A stretch of 64,000 nt of DNA from Arachis hypogaea (GCF_003086295.3 NC_092054.1:58195546-58259545), one strand, 5' to 3'. Shown: positions 1 to 13,067, numbered from the stretch's first letter. Numbers and translations: made by a program. The notes: generated from the sequence alone by a model not told the origin.

Positions 1-1878
1 CTCCAGCTTCTTGAAGACCTCAAGGAACTTGGGGAATTATTGATCCTTGAGTTCTTTTTGTAGTCTTTGAGGATATGGCAGAGGAGGTGTGTAAGCCTTC
101 ACTTCCTTCCTCTATTCTTGTGATGATTCCTCCATGACTTGTTTCCCTTTTCTTGAAGCTTGGAGCTGCTTATCATTCTCTTTAAGCTTCTCTTGGTCCT
201 GCTTGTTTGCTGTCACCTCTTCCTTGTTGCTGGCCTCATCTTTCTCAGCCGGCTTCTCCATAGGCTTCTTGTTGGCTTCTTTGTCATTCACCAAGGTTCT
301 TCCACTCCTTAATTGAATAGCTGTGCATTCTTCTTTGGGATTCAGAATGGTATCGCTTGGGCTTGTTGGTTTCTCAATCACTGCTTGCTTGGACAGTTGC
401 CTAATCTGCCTTTCTAAGTTTCTCATTGAGGCTTCATGATTCTTGCTGGTCATCTCCTGATGTTTCATCATCTTCTCCATCAGTATCTCTAAGTTTGAGA
501 TCCTTTGAGCATCTTGTGGTATTTTTGGCTGATTGTGGGATATTGAAGGTGGATGATAGTTGTTTTGGTTAGTGGCTGGATTATTGGGTGGATAATAGCT
601 AGAATTGGGGTAGTTGTTTTGGGGTTTTCTATATGGATTGTGGTTAGTATTTTGCTGGTTGCTGTGGTTTACATTTTTTGAGTTGTTTTGGTTTGAATTT
701 TTCTGCCAAGGTTGCTGGCTGTGGTTGTCTCCCTACCTTAGATTTGGATGGTTCTTCCAAGAGGGGTTGTATATGTCTCTATGAAATTAATTCCGGCTGG
801 ATCCTTGGTTGTGCATGTATTTCATTTGTTCCTGCTGCTAATCTTCACAATTTTCCTTATTTTGTCCCCACCCAACTAGTGGTTGATTGGTGACATTTAC
901 TGATGCCACTTGCAGACTATCAATCCTCTTAGCCATCTGCTCAAATTGTTGCTGGATTTACTGATGCATCACCTTGTTTTGAGCTAGAATAGTGTCCACA
1001 CCTTCCAACTCCAGTACACCTTTTCTCTGGGCTGGTTGGCGTTTTCTTTGATAAGCAAAGAAGTATTGATTGTTTGCCACCATATCTATGAGGTTTTGGG
1101 CTTACTCTGCTGTCTTCATTAGTTGCAATGAACCTCCTGCTGAATGATCTAATGCTTCCTGAGCTTTCATAGTCAACCCTTCATAGAAATTCTGAAGTAT
1201 GTCCCATTCATTGAACATTTCAGGGGGGCATTTTTTAATCAAGTCCTTGTATCTCTCCCAAGCCTCATAGAGGGATTCTACATCCATCTGTGTGAAGGTT
1301 TGTACCTCTATCTTCAATCTAATAATTCTTTGATGTGGGTAGAACTTGGCTAAGAATTTACTCACTAGATCCTCCCAGCTAGTGATGCTTTCTTATGGAA
1401 AGGCTTCAAGCCATTGAGCAGCCTTGTCCCTCAATGAAAATGGAAACAGCAAGAGTTTATATATGTTAAGATGCACTCCATTGGATTTCACTGTGTCACA
1501 GATCCTCAGGAAGATAGATAAATGCTGATTTGGGTCTTCTAGTGGGCTTCCTCCATAGGAGCAGCTGTTTTGTACCAAAGTGATGAGTTGGGGCTTCAAT
1601 TCAAAGTTCTTTGCATTGACATTTGGGATAAGGATGCTACTCCCACAATGCCTTGGATTAGCAAATTAGTAAGAAGCCAAGACTCTCCTCTGGGGTTGAC
1701 CATTGTTATTGGCTACTCCCACTGGTGGGTTAGGTGGATTATCTTCCATGTCTTGGTATTCTTCTTCAGAAGTTTCTTCACCAATGACTCCCTTTCCTCT
1801 GGCTTCCCTTCTCAGCCTTCGAAGAGTTCTATCGTCACGATCACCAGAGGTGGAGACCTCTCTCCTTGCTTCTGTCAT
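1..1878 (-). pseudogene. Degenerate gag polyprotein of element F
   Basis: A start ATG at 1878-1876 opens MTEARREV, followed by the acidic stretch and the FANPRHCGSSIL block seen in the gag of element D. The Retrotrans_gag core follows in pieces (FELKPQLITLVQ near 1590, KFLAKFYPHQRIIRL near 1350, YEAWERYKDLIKKCPPEMF near 1250), then a Gln/Asn-rich stretch and the LERQIRQLSKQ coiled segment near 420. It ends at the window edge shortly before the protease would begin. In-frame stops occur near 1666, 1393, 1102 and 112 with further frame breaks, so it cannot encode a full gag. Family assignment is by alignment by eye to the intact copy at 41704. Confidence 0.9.
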
Positions 1879-2048
1879 ACAACCTAAACAACAAAAAACA
1901 CACAGAGCACTCTGTAGCTTGAGTACAGTGAGAGTTAGTAGAGACAAAGTCTCAAATAGTTAGTGTGCTTATCAAAAAAAATAAAGAAAATCAAAGAAAA
2001 AGTGCTTAATCTAGACCACCACCTTACTTAATCATTGTCAATCTAGAT

Positions 2049-2069
2049 CAATCCACGGCAACGGCGCCA
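2049..2069 (-). other. Primer binding site of element F (tRNA-Asp type)
   Basis: On the minus strand TGGCGCCGTTGCCGTGGATTG lies six bases inside the LTR. It matches the complement of the 3' end of plant tRNA-Asp (TGGCGCCGTTGCCGGGGATCG, from memory) with three mismatches. It would prime minus-strand cDNA synthesis. Confidence 0.85.
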
Positions 2070-2075
2070 AAAACT

Positions 2076-4578
2076 TGATGGGTGGAAATCAGATTCCACA
2101 CCTAAACTCACCGGCAAGTGTACCGGGTCGCATAAAGTAGTAATTACTCACATGAGTGAGGTCGATCCCACAGAGATTGATGGATTGAGCAATTTTAGTT
2201 AGGTGATGAATTTAGTTAAGAAAATAGTTGATGATTTGAGTGAATTGTGATTAACAGAAGCTAAACTGCAAGTAAATAAAAGGGAGAGGGGAAATTGACA
2301 GAAAAATAAAGTGCAGAAGAGTAAATTGACTGAATCTAAGGGTGCAGAAAGATTAAATTGCATGAAACTTAGAGTGCAAGAAAGTAAATGAACTGAAACT
2401 TAAATTGCAAGAAAAGTAAATAGCTAAAACTTAAAGTGCAAGAAATGTAAATTTGCTGAATCTAAATTGCTGAGAAATGTAAATTGTTTGAAGAGTAAAA
2501 GGATTTGGGTGCTGGGATTTGAAACTGAACAAGAAATTGTAAACTAAAGTAAATCAGAAGCTCTGATATGAAGAATCCAGATCTGGATCTCAGTAGCAAA
2601 GACAGAAATGGAAAATTGCTTCGAGAAATACAACAGCAAGAAAACTTGATTTAATTTTGAAATTCTTAAAGAGAAATTGAAGATCGAAGAAGAGTAAAGA
2701 GATTAGAAAGTAGATCTAGATCTCAAGTGCTCTATTGATCAAACAGAAAAGTAATTACAGAAGAAAAATTAAATGAAAATAGCAAATGAAATTAGATCCA
2801 ATTCCTTAATTCTCAGAATTATGCAGAAGAAGAACAAAGATGAATTTCAGATCAAGAATTGAAACAGAATTTCTTCAATCTTAATCCAAAATTCAAAAAA
2901 CAGAAAGTAGAATTTGCCGAAGCAAGAACAATAAGAAAGAAAACTCAGATCTCAATCCCAATTCCCAAAATCAAAATGAAAGCTCAAGTCAAAACTAAAA
3001 TTGAACTAAACTGTAAAATATAAAAGTGAGGAAAAAAAAGGTCCTTCTACAAATCAAATTAACTCCTATTTATACACTTTCTAATTTTTGGTTTTTAGGA
3101 CTTGGAGTGGGCTTTTCAAATTGGTGAAGAAGTTGATCCAAAATTGGCTTTTGATTGAAAGTGGACCAAGGGTCCTAGCTCTAGTGGAGCGCTCAGTGAA
3201 GTTAAATAACGTAGCGCTCCCTTGCTTGTGTTAAGCCCTTCGAACCAGGCTTCATACATAGCGCTCAGTTTGGCAAGGCAACGTAGCGCTACTTTGTGCG
3301 CATGCCTTAATGAGCTTGGACCTCTCTTCGAACCTTGCTAGCTTCATTTTCTAGCAATTTCCTCAAGCCAAAGTAGCGCTCAGGGAGATGAACCAATGTA
3401 GCGCTCCCTTGTGCTTAAGTTGGTCTCCCTCTTCGAGCCTTGGCCGTTTCATTTTGGGAGTTCCCTTGTAATTTAGCGCTCATTCTATGCCTTGTGTACA
3501 TGGTTTCGATTCCTGGCTGCCCCATTCATGAGTGTTGCGCCTTATTTTTATCTTGATGGGAGCCCAAAAACATTGATTGATTCAACGTAGCGCTCTCTTC
3601 ATTTAAGTGCTGGGCTTTGATGTTGGGCGCTCAGTTTGAACACACAATGTAGCGCTATAATTTTGTCTCTTGGTGGGAGCTTTAGTGCTCCCAACTAGCG
3701 TTCAAAGAGTGAATGCTCCGCTCAAATAGAGAGCGCTATGCTTGGTTCCGTGAGTGCAACGCTTTTATATCCTAAGACACGCTTTGATAAGGCACGCTTT
3801 CATGGCCTTAGTGAGCTTGGACCTCTCTTCGAACCTTGCTAGCTTCATTTTCTAGCAATTTCCTCAAGCCAAAGTAGCGCTCAGGGAGATGAACCAACGT
3901 AGCGCTCCCTTGTGCTTAAGTTGGTCTCCCTCTTCGAGCCCTGGCCGTTTCATTTTGGGAGTTCCCTTGTAATGTAGCGCTCATTCTATGCCTTGTGTAC
4001 ATGGTTTGGATTCCTGGCTGCCCCATTCATGAGTGTTGCACCTTATTTTTATCTTGGTGGGAGCCCGAAAATGTTGATTGATTCAACGTAGTGCTCTCTT
4101 CATTTAAGTTCTGGGCTTTGATGTTGGGCGCTCAGTTTGAACACACAATGTAGCGCTATGATTTTGTCTCTTGGTGGGAGCTTTAGTGCTCCCAACTAGC
4201 GTTCAAAGAGTGAACGCTCCGTTCAAATAGAGAGCGCTATGCTTGGTTCCGTGAGTGCAATGCTTTTATATCCTAAGACACGCTTTGATAAGGCATGCTT
4301 TCATGGTTCTTTCTTCTCTTCACCATTTCTTCACCTACAAGTAATCAAACTAACCAAACAAAGCATCACCAAATTCACAAGATCTCTGCATCATTAAAAA
4401 ACCAACTAATTCTAGCTTAAACCTCATGATTTTGTGGCAAATAATTGATGGTTGATTGAATTGACATAACCATGCAAATCCACTCTAAATCACTTACTTA
4501 TAATGCAAGAAAGTGCATAAAACCTAATGAAACAAGTGAAAAATGCTTGAAAAGCTAGCATAAGATGACTTGTCATCA
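2076..4578 (-). repeat. 5' LTR of element F (2.5 kb)
   Basis: Bounded by TG..CA ends on the minus strand: TGATGACAAGTCATCTTA at 4578 and CATCA at 2076. It is about 600 bp longer than the LTR of related element D. Part of the excess is an internal tandem duplication (3308-4308). The U3 part contains 15 exact copies of the palindrome AGCGCT between about 3188 and 4236. The inner part contains the A-rich stretch 2220-3060. Confidence 0.9.
3308..4308. repeat. About 501-bp tandem duplication within the F LTR
   Basis: The segment starting TGAGCTTGGACCTCTCTTCG at 3311 recurs at 3812 (offset 501) and the two copies stay collinear to CACGCTTTGATAAGGCAYGC near 3800 and 4300. They differ at only a few positions by eye, so the duplication is recent compared with the gag decay. 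Confidence 0.9.
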
Positions 4579-5208
4579 GCCGCACACCCCTCAGGAGGCG
4601 ACGACCCTTCACACCCGACTTGACTGAGCATCGAGGATGATGCTATGATATAAGTGTGGGGAGGTCGCCATCTCTGGCGGATCTTATTTTGGTGAACTAT
4701 TTTAGACTTTTTATCCTATTTCTGCCTTATTTTGTATTTTTGTTTTATTTTATTTTATCTTATTTTCCTTTCAGTACTTGCACATTCTCTTTTACTGTAC
4801 TTTTATTTATTTTTACTCTGTTACATTTTGCACTTTGGGCTGTATATATCTTAGATATTTAGCTTAAATTGCACTCTTAGATTATTAGTTGTGATATAGA
4901 AAAAAGTGGATTATCAAGTTTAGTTTATCCTTTTAGCATATGAGAATTTGGTTTAATTGAAAATAGAGAGTAAACTAGAAATTTTAAGTTTTTCATAATC
5001 ACAACAATCCACTTAGCATATATATATAGTAATAAATGTTGGTCAATTAACGACATTTTCAAGGAATATATTTACTTTTATAAAAGCCATTTAAAGATTC
5101 ACATTGATTTGAGTTGAAACTCTTTATTCTTACTTGCATGATATACATAACTGATATATGGTTTGTGAGCCAAAGAACACACAACCTGTGAGATTTGAGC
5201 TTAATTAC

Positions 5209-5229
5209 ATGGTTACATTATTTAGCCAT
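5209..5229 (+). other. Conserved stem-loop in the 3' module of element E
   Basis: Stem ATGGTTA / TAGCCAT (one G-U pair), loop CATTATT. It sits after the conserved text GAGATTTGAGCTTAAT. Equivalent stems with different bases occur in A (33281-33304) and B (54618-54640). Confidence 0.6.
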
Positions 5230-6370
5230 AATATTTTATTCTTGTGTGTTTTCTTCTCTATAATTGCAATCTTTACTTTTGTTCCATTCTATATGTCCAA
5301 TGTTTAGTATGTTTACATGCTTGCATATGATTGAGGCCATTATTTTATTAACTCACTTATCCTAAATAGCATACCCTTTCAATCACCTTTGTTAGCCACC
5401 TTGAGCTTTTTAATCCCCATTTATTCTACACTTTACAACATCACTAGCCTTAAGCAAAAAAACAAATTAATTATCCCGAATTGAATCTTTGGTTAGCTTA
5501 AGATAGAGATTATGTATCAATTAAGTGTGGGGAACCGTGGAAACTTGGGTAGATAGGAAAGTATTGAATTGACAAATTATTTAGAATTTGGGTGCATGCT
5601 CATGTGAAACCAAAATAATTAAATTACCATGTGCATTGATATGTTATGTTTATTTATAAAAAAATTCCTATAATTAAATAAATAAATAAGGGGATAAAAT
5701 TACCCCAGTATTAAGAGATCAATGCATATGTAATAAAATTAAAAATAATTTGGTACATGAGTGTGTGATGAGAAAGTGAGAATTATGGGTAGCTAGGCAT
5801 AATTTTAGAAGTACATAGAATATGTGTATGTTAGGTAAAAATTTAGGCTAATCAAGGATTCAATTTATAAGCTCACTTGGCCACACATATATCCTCACCT
5901 TTGCCTTAACCCCATTACAACCTTGAAAAGACCTCATGATGTTTGCATTTGTGCATTAAATATTTGTTGATTAGTTGGATGAAGAACAAAGTCTTAGAAA
6001 GCATGACTAGAGAAGAGTTGAGTGATAAACCCCAAACACTGAGTGATTAGAGTGCATATACAAATCCAGTGAGGGTTCAATAGCCCGTCTCCATATGTCC
6101 ATGTTTGATCACTATTTGTCTTGCAATTTTGTGAACTCTTTTGATTAACTTAACTCAATTGTGAATATGTTTTAATATGATTTAACCCTTGGTTGTGCAT
6201 ATATGATTCCTTGAAAAGTTTGACTCAATTTAACCATATGTAAGCTCTATATATATATAGGTGGATAGTAATTAGAATTGCATGATTCATTTAGATAGCT
6301 TGTATTTAGATAGATTGCATTGCATAGATTCCACCATTTTGCCTTCACTCTTTTTCAGTTTCTCTTGAAT

Positions 6371-6407
6371 TTAGCATGAGGACATGCTAATGTTTAAGTA
6401 TGGGGAG
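6371..6407 (+). other. PPT-proximal stem-loop and polypurine tract of element E
   Basis: Stem TTAGCATG (6371-6378), loop AGGA, stem CATGCTAA (6383-6390). It is followed by TTAAGTATGGGGA (6394-6406), the likely plus-strand primer (PPT), and the LTR at 6410. Confidence 0.7.
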
Positions 6408-6409
6408 AT

Positions 6410-7801
6410 TGATAAACCACTATTTTGCAGTTTATCTTGTGCTCATTTGAGTGGTTTTTTATTAATCCCTTTGCTCACTTATTCATATAATTTGCATGGT
6501 TTTACAATTCTTTCTTAATTCTGTGATATAGTTGAAAACATGTCTCCTAGGCCTTAAAACTGCGAATTTTAATTATCCTTTATTACCATTCGATGCCGTG
6601 ATCTGTGTGTTAAGTATTTTCAGGCTTTATAGGGAAGGAATGGCTTAGAGGACAAAAAGGAAACATGCAAAAATGGACGGAATGCGAGAAAATGAAGTTC
6701 TGAGAAACTGACAGTGACGCGCACGCATGGACGACGCGGTCGCGTGCCTAGCGCAGAACACGAGCGACGCGTATGCGTGAATGACGCGTATGCGTGACAA
6801 GGAAAATCACCAAATGACGTGCACGCGTGACAGATGCCACATGCAGAAAGTTACGAAAAGTGCTGGGGGCGATTTCTGGGCTCCTTTTCGGCCCAATTCC
6901 AAGCCTGGGAACATAGAATAGAGGCTGCAGAATGGGGGAATCATAGACTATTCATTCATTATTCACAATTGGAGGTTTAGATGTAGTTTCCAGAGAGGGA
7001 AGCTCTCTCCTCTCTCTAGGTTTTAGGATTTTAGATTTCTCTTAGTTTTAGGATTACTTCTTCTCAATTCCAGGTTCAATGTTTCTTTAATTTAATTTCT
7101 CTTCTACTTTTATTTGTTTTAGCTTTCTAGTTTATTTATTTTCCTTGTTGATTACTTTATGTTGACAATTTGATTTATGAACTCCATGTTGGATTGAATT
7201 TCTTATTCAATGCAATTTGAGGTATTTCATATTTATGATTTTAATTTAGCTTTATACATTCTTGGCTTGAATTGATTAATTGCAGACACTTGAGTTATCA
7301 AACTACTTTGTTGATTGTTAATTGAAAATTGCTGGATGATTTGGATACCTCTAAAGCTAGTCTTTCCATAGGAGTTGACTAGGACTTGAGAAATCAGATT
7401 GATTAGTCCACTTGACTTTCCTTTATTTAGTAAGGGTTAACTAAGTGGGAGCATTGGATAATTCTCATCACAATTAATAAGGATAACTAGGATAGGACGT
7501 CCAGTTTTCATATCTTGCCAAGAGTTTTTTTCTTAGTTATTAATTTAATTTCTTGCCATTTACATTCCTTGTTCAACCTTTCAAAACCCCAAAAAGATAC
7601 AATCTCATAACCAATAATAAATACACCTCCCTGCAATTACTTGAGAGACGACTCGAGGTTTAAATACTTCGGTTATTATTTATTGGGTTTACTTAGTGAC
7701 AAACATGTTTTTGTACAAAAGGATTCTTTGTTGGTTTAGAAACTATACTAGCAACGAGAACTTATTTGTGAAATTCTTTACTGATAGAAATCCGATCGTC
7801 A
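6410..7801 (+). repeat. 3' LTR of element E
   Basis: Begins TGATAAACCACTATTTT and ends AATCCGATCGTCA. It is colinear with the LTRs of element A (begin TGATAAAYCACTATTTTATG, end AATCTAATCGTCA). A CpG-rich ACGCG-type repeat patch lies at about 6715-6830 and a CT-rich tract follows near 6990-7030. Confidence 0.85.
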
Positions 7802-7806
7802 AGGAG

Positions 7807-9117
7807 CATGAAAAATAGAGCTTTGGAGCATTGGCATCGACGTGCACGCGTGGGAGCTTGGATCTGGGATAGGCGCGCAAAAGTGGACGCAATGGCTAGG
7901 CAGAATTCTCATCGACGCATACGCGTGCTTGACGCGTATGCGTGGATCGCAAAAACCCAGACGACGCGTACGCGTGACCCACGTGTACGCGTGACGCTCG
8001 GCACGTGACTTTATTATTGAAATCGTGGCTGGCAATTTCTGAGGAGCTCCAGACCCAGTTTGAGATGAATTCTGGAGGGAAAAGACCCAAGGGATCAAGG
8101 ATTGAAGGGAGGATTCACACATTACACATTTTTAGCTAGTTTTTGGAGTTTATGTTTCTAGAGAGAGAAACTCCAACTTCTCTCTAGGTTTTGGCTTTCT
8201 CAATTTCAATTTCACTTGGATCCTTTGGTTAGATCTGAATTTAATTCAATTTTACATTGTTCTAATTTGTAGATCTCATTCTTCTACTCTTATTTTAGTG
8301 TTCTTGTTACTCTAGCATTGTAGATCTTGGATTTGGATCTTGTTACTTTGATTTCTATTAATACATTGAGGAATTTCATGTTCATTGTTGTTAATTGCTT
8401 GATTGTTGTTATTTGTTTGTAGTAGATAGCTTCAATTCAAATTCTCTTCTTAATTTCATGATGTCTTTCATTATTGCTCACCAAGTGCTTGAGAAAATGA
8501 CAACTATAGCTATGGAGTAGATCTTCACTCTTGGCTTGGGTTTGGGTTATTGGAGACACTTGAATTGTCAATACCTTTTGTTGATTGAGAATTGGAAATT
8601 GCTAATTGATTTGAATGACACTAACTCTAGTCTTTCCTTGGGATTTGACTAGGACTTGTGGACTCAAATTGATTATCTCCACTTGACTTTCCTTCATAGT
8701 TAGAGATTGACTAAGTGAAGCAATAACCAATTTTTGTCACAATTGTTGGAGGCAATGAGGATAGGAATTCCAATTCCCACCCCTAGCCAAGGATTTTATA
8801 TTGATTGATTGTCATTCACCCTTGCTTGATTTGAATTCTTGTGTCCCTTAGTCTCATTGTTACTTGTTCATTATTTTAATTCAAGTCTATTTACATTTCT
8901 CGAATTCAATCTGAAAACACCAAGAGAACTCCTAACAAATGATGTGCATCTTAAGGCAACTCCTAGGGAGAACGGCTCGAGACTAATACTCTTGGTTATT
9001 GATTTGAATTGTGGACACACATTTTCTATGTTTGATGTGTTATAGCTTGTTGGTTTAGACTATACTCACGACGGAATTTATTGGTAAAATTCTATACTGA
9101 CAAAATATCGCGCATCA
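7807..9117 (+). repeat. Truncated LTR, target of element E
   Basis: A third LTR type, seen only as its right part: a CpG-rich ACGCGTRCGCGTG patch (7840-8000), GAGAGAGAAACTCC (about 8160-8175), a GTTGGTTTAGACTATACT block near 9048 and the end TATCGCGCATCA at 9117. The same order of landmarks is seen in the LTRs of A and B. The left part lies beyond E and F. It interrupts the Transposase_24-like gene directly after an exon start (GAGAA on the minus strand), so it is an insertion in the CACTA element. It may be a solo LTR or part of a full element. Confidence 0.7.
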
Positions 9118-10178
9118 TTCTCCTGTTGGTCCATCGAAGACAAAGGGCGATTAGAAATAAATTTAAAAAGACTCAATGCTAAGTAAATTGTATTGTGGTG
9201 TACCAATGATATATTAGAGTACCTTTGTCTCAGCTTTGGCGTGATACTCAAGGAACCACCTCCAATGCTCTCGATCAATTCCCGACGGATGCTGCTCAAT
9301 ATTTTGTTCCATCGTGAATGTTAGCTCATAAAAATCACCATACAACCTCAGCCTTCCTTCCTTCCAAGACTTCCCCATACTTTTCAAAATATTTTTCTTG
9401 ATAGTTCCTTCACTATCTTCATTAAAGTGGAAAATTTGCTATACAAATAATACAATTTGTCAATAATTAGAAAGATAAGTAGAGTTGATTCAACATGGAT
9501 ATATACTTTTACCTTGACACATTCGTTATAAACCATGTCTTTAGTGGTAATCTTATGCCAACTTTCCTTACAGAAGATAGAAAATTTTCCATAGTCAGAT
9601 CCTAACAGACCAAGCACGCCACTCAACAGTTCAGCTTCGTCTCCAATTGCTTGCTTTGAGTTGTTGAACCTGAGCACGACCTATCTCCCGTTAGGCCATT
9701 CCAGAGCCTCCCTCACGCTTATTCTTGCCGGCTTGATTGTGCTGTCAGAATCTATAAGCCAAATATAATACCTTATATGTGTATCCGTTGTGGACAGAAT
9801 GCGAGAAAATTAATATATAACATATATTCTAAATCATGTTGACCAAAGAAAAAATATTAAATACGTTACCGATGATCTTAACTTCCCAAAACTCTGTAGT
9901 TTTACGACCTTTGCGACTCTGAGATATAGGATTAACAAAAGGGTCATCAGCTTCTTGATCAAGAGAATCTACATCATGTGCATCAGCTGCCAAGTTTACG
10001 TGGCCTGGCTCCGAGTCCTGACTATTATTTGTGCTCCTTTGGGGAGCATGCCTTGGTACACTGCGCGGCGGAAGGAAAGGGAGTGAAGTTGGAGGTACAC
10101 TATCACCACTGTTCGGGAGAATTTGCATCGCGGTGGGAAGCCGAAGCCGGAGGCGGAGCTGTTTGAGATTGCTGACAT
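9118..10178 (-). pseudogene. Transposase_24-like (PTTA/En/Spm) protein, 5' exons
   Basis: Three exons can be followed on the minus strand. The first (about 10178-9870) encodes a Pro/Ser-rich leader, then DSLDQEADDPFVNP. The second (about 9750-9510) carries EALEWPNGR, a stop, then VVLRFNNSKQAIGDEAELL and LGLLGSDYGKF. The third (about 9420-9232) carries the DREHWRWFLEYHAKAETK signature, then a GTACTC donor. This matches what I know of Pfam Transposase_24 (PF03004), the second protein of many plant CACTA elements. The next exon starts GAGAA after AACAG and is cut at once by the LTR at 9117. The stop in exon 2 marks it as broken. N-terminal exon limits are uncertain. Confidence 0.65.
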
Positions 10179-10199
10179 CCTGGTCCTAATTTTTGTTTT

Positions 10200-12127
10200 T
10201 TTGTGTAACGACCTTTCCTAGCTATCTTAAAGGATATATCCGTTAAAAGTCTGCAAGATATCCGTTAAAATCAATGAAAGTAAATCTTTACTTAATATTA
10301 ATATAAGGAGCATTTATTATTATTGGGTTCAACCATTCAAGGAATGGATCCTAACACAGGAATTAGTTAACAAGATAATGAAGTGGGCTTGAAAGAATGC
10401 CCTTCGTAAACACAAGAATAAACAGTTGAAAAATAACAAAGCACCTAATATATTTATCCATAATATGGTTACGGTAACACACATTCAAATAATCCACACA
10501 AACAGGCTCCTATAAAAAAATTACCTATTAATTAAATACTCACCTTCAAGGTAAGCTTTATAAGGTGTTAGTTAATGATTATTTAGAACATTACTAAGTA
10601 ATCAAGAAGAACTCTTGGTTCATGAAATTAATAAACAACCATAAGTGAAGATGACAGCTGAAGCAAGATTAACCATCAAAATCAGGGAATTCAGTCATTT
10701 ATACAACACAAATCCCAAATCTCAAAGTGAAATTGATTCAACAACATTGCAAAGTGATTAGATAATGTTTGGTTTCAGCAGTGCACTAAATAAAATTACT
10801 TTGATTATTCTGCTCAGGTATTCAAGCTTTTCTTGCACAATGTTGTGTATATGGACCTAGCCAGCAAGATATATACTCACATTAATAATTGAGGAATTAA
10901 TGCTGTTGAACTAATTTTGATTAGCGTCCAATCTTAAAAGACAATATCAAAACTAGTACAATAATTTAGATAGGGTGAACTGGATATACATCTAGGTTTA
11001 AATTCATTATATACTACAAGTAGTAGTGATTTAGATTAAAAGCTGGACATTAAAATTATATATAACATCCAGTCACAGCAGTCCAATTACTATCTAAATC
11101 CTGCTCCTGGATTTTACCACAGCCCTGGGAGCTGCACAATAAAGAAAAATCACTTAGCCCAATTTTATACCACATTAATTGGTGTATTAACCATATTTAC
11201 TGGTGTATATTGACTAGTTTGATGATTATTGAGTAATTCTTAGAGAACCAAATCACAGCACGAACTACTAATAGTTTCACACTTCATTGATCATAGGAAA
11301 AATTTCTTTTCAAACATAAACTAGCAATACACTCAAATTAACCATCTTAGCAAATACCACCTATTGGGCTATAATCACTAACGTAGCTTCAAATAATGGA
11401 GTGGGATTTCATCAAAAAATGAGACATGAGTAATTAGGAAAACCATAAAATTCGTTATCATGATAGGACTTGGATCAAATTTCTCATCTCATTAAATATT
11501 ATCAAATTTGATCAAAAGATAGAGCAGCATCATACAATTATCGAAACATGCACAACCTTCATATGCAATAAAAACACCTACCAAGGACACAATATAACAT
11601 CACAAATTGAAAGAAACTCTTGTGATTACCGCAGCAGAGAGGACGATATAACAGCTGGACCGAACGGACGAGCTAACAGCAGAGAGGACGACCTAACAAC
11701 GTGGGCAGAGACAATGAGGTGCCAGAGCATGAGAGGTGAGAGCTCCTCTTAGGGGGTGGTGGCTTCGTTCACTGTATTCAGGGCTAAAGGCTGTGAGGCA
11801 GGGCTAGGGTGTATAAGAATTGAGAAGAAGGGGGTGGGACACAGATGATGGGGTATTATATATGAGGAGTTCTCAAATTTCGCGAGTGTTTGAAATTGTT
11901 GATATTAAACCAAATCCCTAATTTCGAATGTTAGAGGGAATTAATAATATTAATTCTAATAATAATAATGTGAACAACAAAAGTAATAGTAAGTTTAATA
12001 ATATTTACTCCAATGAGTATATATTGCCAAAAAAACAGGACGATAATTGGGAGGAATATAGTTTGAGAAATCTAAAAAACCAAAAAATTAAAGAACCTAA
12101 ATTTAGTGTTGATATTTTAAATTTTAA

Positions 12128-12222
<95 letters not shown>

Positions 12223-12231
12223 GGTATGTGG

Positions 12232-12298
<67 letters not shown>

Positions 12299-13067
12299 TT
12301 TGACCTTTTATCAACAACTTTTTTCATTCTTGTTTTTCAGTTAACTTTAAATTTAACATTTAAATTTAGCCCTCTCTAGCTTTTGATTCCTTTAAAATTA
12401 GCAATCTATGTTTTGATTTTAAAATTAGTAATCTACTGGTATTTTTAACCGTAACTACATTAGGGGAATAATAATCTTTTAAAATTGTATCGGTTTTGTA
12501 TGGATAATATAGATTATAGTACAAAAGATTTATAGAATCAACTACTTTTATAAAAAAAATCGTAGGGGACAAAAGTCCCCGTCGGCTAAGAAGACCAGGG
12601 TCTCCGTAGAAAAAATATCAAGTAATAAGATTTATAGTTATTTTTCTCATGTGAAAGAGTTTGATTTATTACTAATAATTATTTTTAATATTAGTTTGTT
12701 ACAAATATGAAATGATTTAACTTGTAAACTTTTGGTTAGGTGTTGAGTCTGTAGTAAAAATAAAAATAATTATTTTTTCTGCTTGCTATTTAAAAATAAT
12801 ATTTTTTCTATCTCTATATATAAAAATATAATTAGATATAGTATGAAAAAAATTATATTGATAGTTATAAAATTGAGTCAAATTTGTCAAATTACTTGCA
12901 TAAAATATAAATTACCAATTATATATAGAGTGGAAAGAGTAGAGAGAAATAGAAAAAGAAAAGGAGATAGATGATAGAAATTAAGAAGGGAGTTTATTAA
13001 TTGTGGAGGGAAATATTTATGGAGAGAGGTAGACGAGAGAATTTAGGAAGAGAGTTTATTTATAATA
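10200..13067. other. CACTA interior without recognisable genes
   Basis: AT-rich sequence between the Transposase_24-like gene and the long-TIR element. I see no family match and no credible ORF; short ORFs at the TAA repeat are low complexity. A short direct repeat AGCAGAGAGGACGA occurs at about 11633 and 11678. It may contain the promoter or first intron of the gene at 9118-10178, or unrelated decayed insertions. Confidence 0.4.
12127..12297. repeat. (TAA)n microsatellite in two blocks
   Basis: Nearly pure AAT/TAA trinucleotides, about 95 bp and about 62 bp, separated by TACGGTATGTGGGT (about 12220-12233). It gives spurious poly-Ile and poly-Leu ORFs on both strands. Confidence 0.98.

Larger units (their letters stand above)
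1..4578 (-). mobile_element. Element F: 5' part of a minus-strand Ty3/gypsy LTR retrotransposon
   Basis: Reading on the minus strand, an LTR (4578 to 2076) is followed by a tRNA-Asp-type primer binding site and then a decayed gag that runs off the left edge. LTR ends (TGATGACAAGTCATC at the outer end, CATCA at the inner end) and the gag protein match element D at 39639-50599, so F is an older relative of D. F interrupts element E, whose sequence resumes at 4579. The other end of F is outside the window, so its TSD (candidate GCCGC at 4579-4583) cannot be checked. Confidence 0.9.
4579..7801 (+). mobile_element. Element E: 3' part of a non-autonomous LTR retrotransposon
   Basis: Its left part is cut off by element F. 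What remains is a non-coding 3' module (4579-6409) and a complete 3' LTR (6410-7801). The module shares order and motifs with elements A and B: TAAGTGTGGGGA at 4651, a hairpin at 5209-5229, TTAAGTGTGGGGA at 5521, the text GAGTGATTAGAGTG near 6040, an AGCATG-AGGA-CATGCT hairpin at 6371-6390 and a polypurine tract just before the LTR. No ORF of note is present. The candidate TSD at the right is AGGAG (7802-7806); its partner is outside the window. Confidence 0.85.

Noticed and set aside
7799..8122. Overlapping ORFs on both strands in the LTR fragment
   Set aside because: They arise from the CpG-rich palindromic patch, which is open in several frames; the same patch in other LTRs is not coding.
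11928..12236. Asn-rich ORF before the TAA repeat
   Set aside because: Low-complexity AAT-rich sequence running into the microsatellite; no homologue recognised and no support for translation.
12117..12327. Poly-Ile, poly-Leu and poly-Tyr ORFs
   Set aside because: Translations of the (TAA)n microsatellite in several frames; no coding signal.
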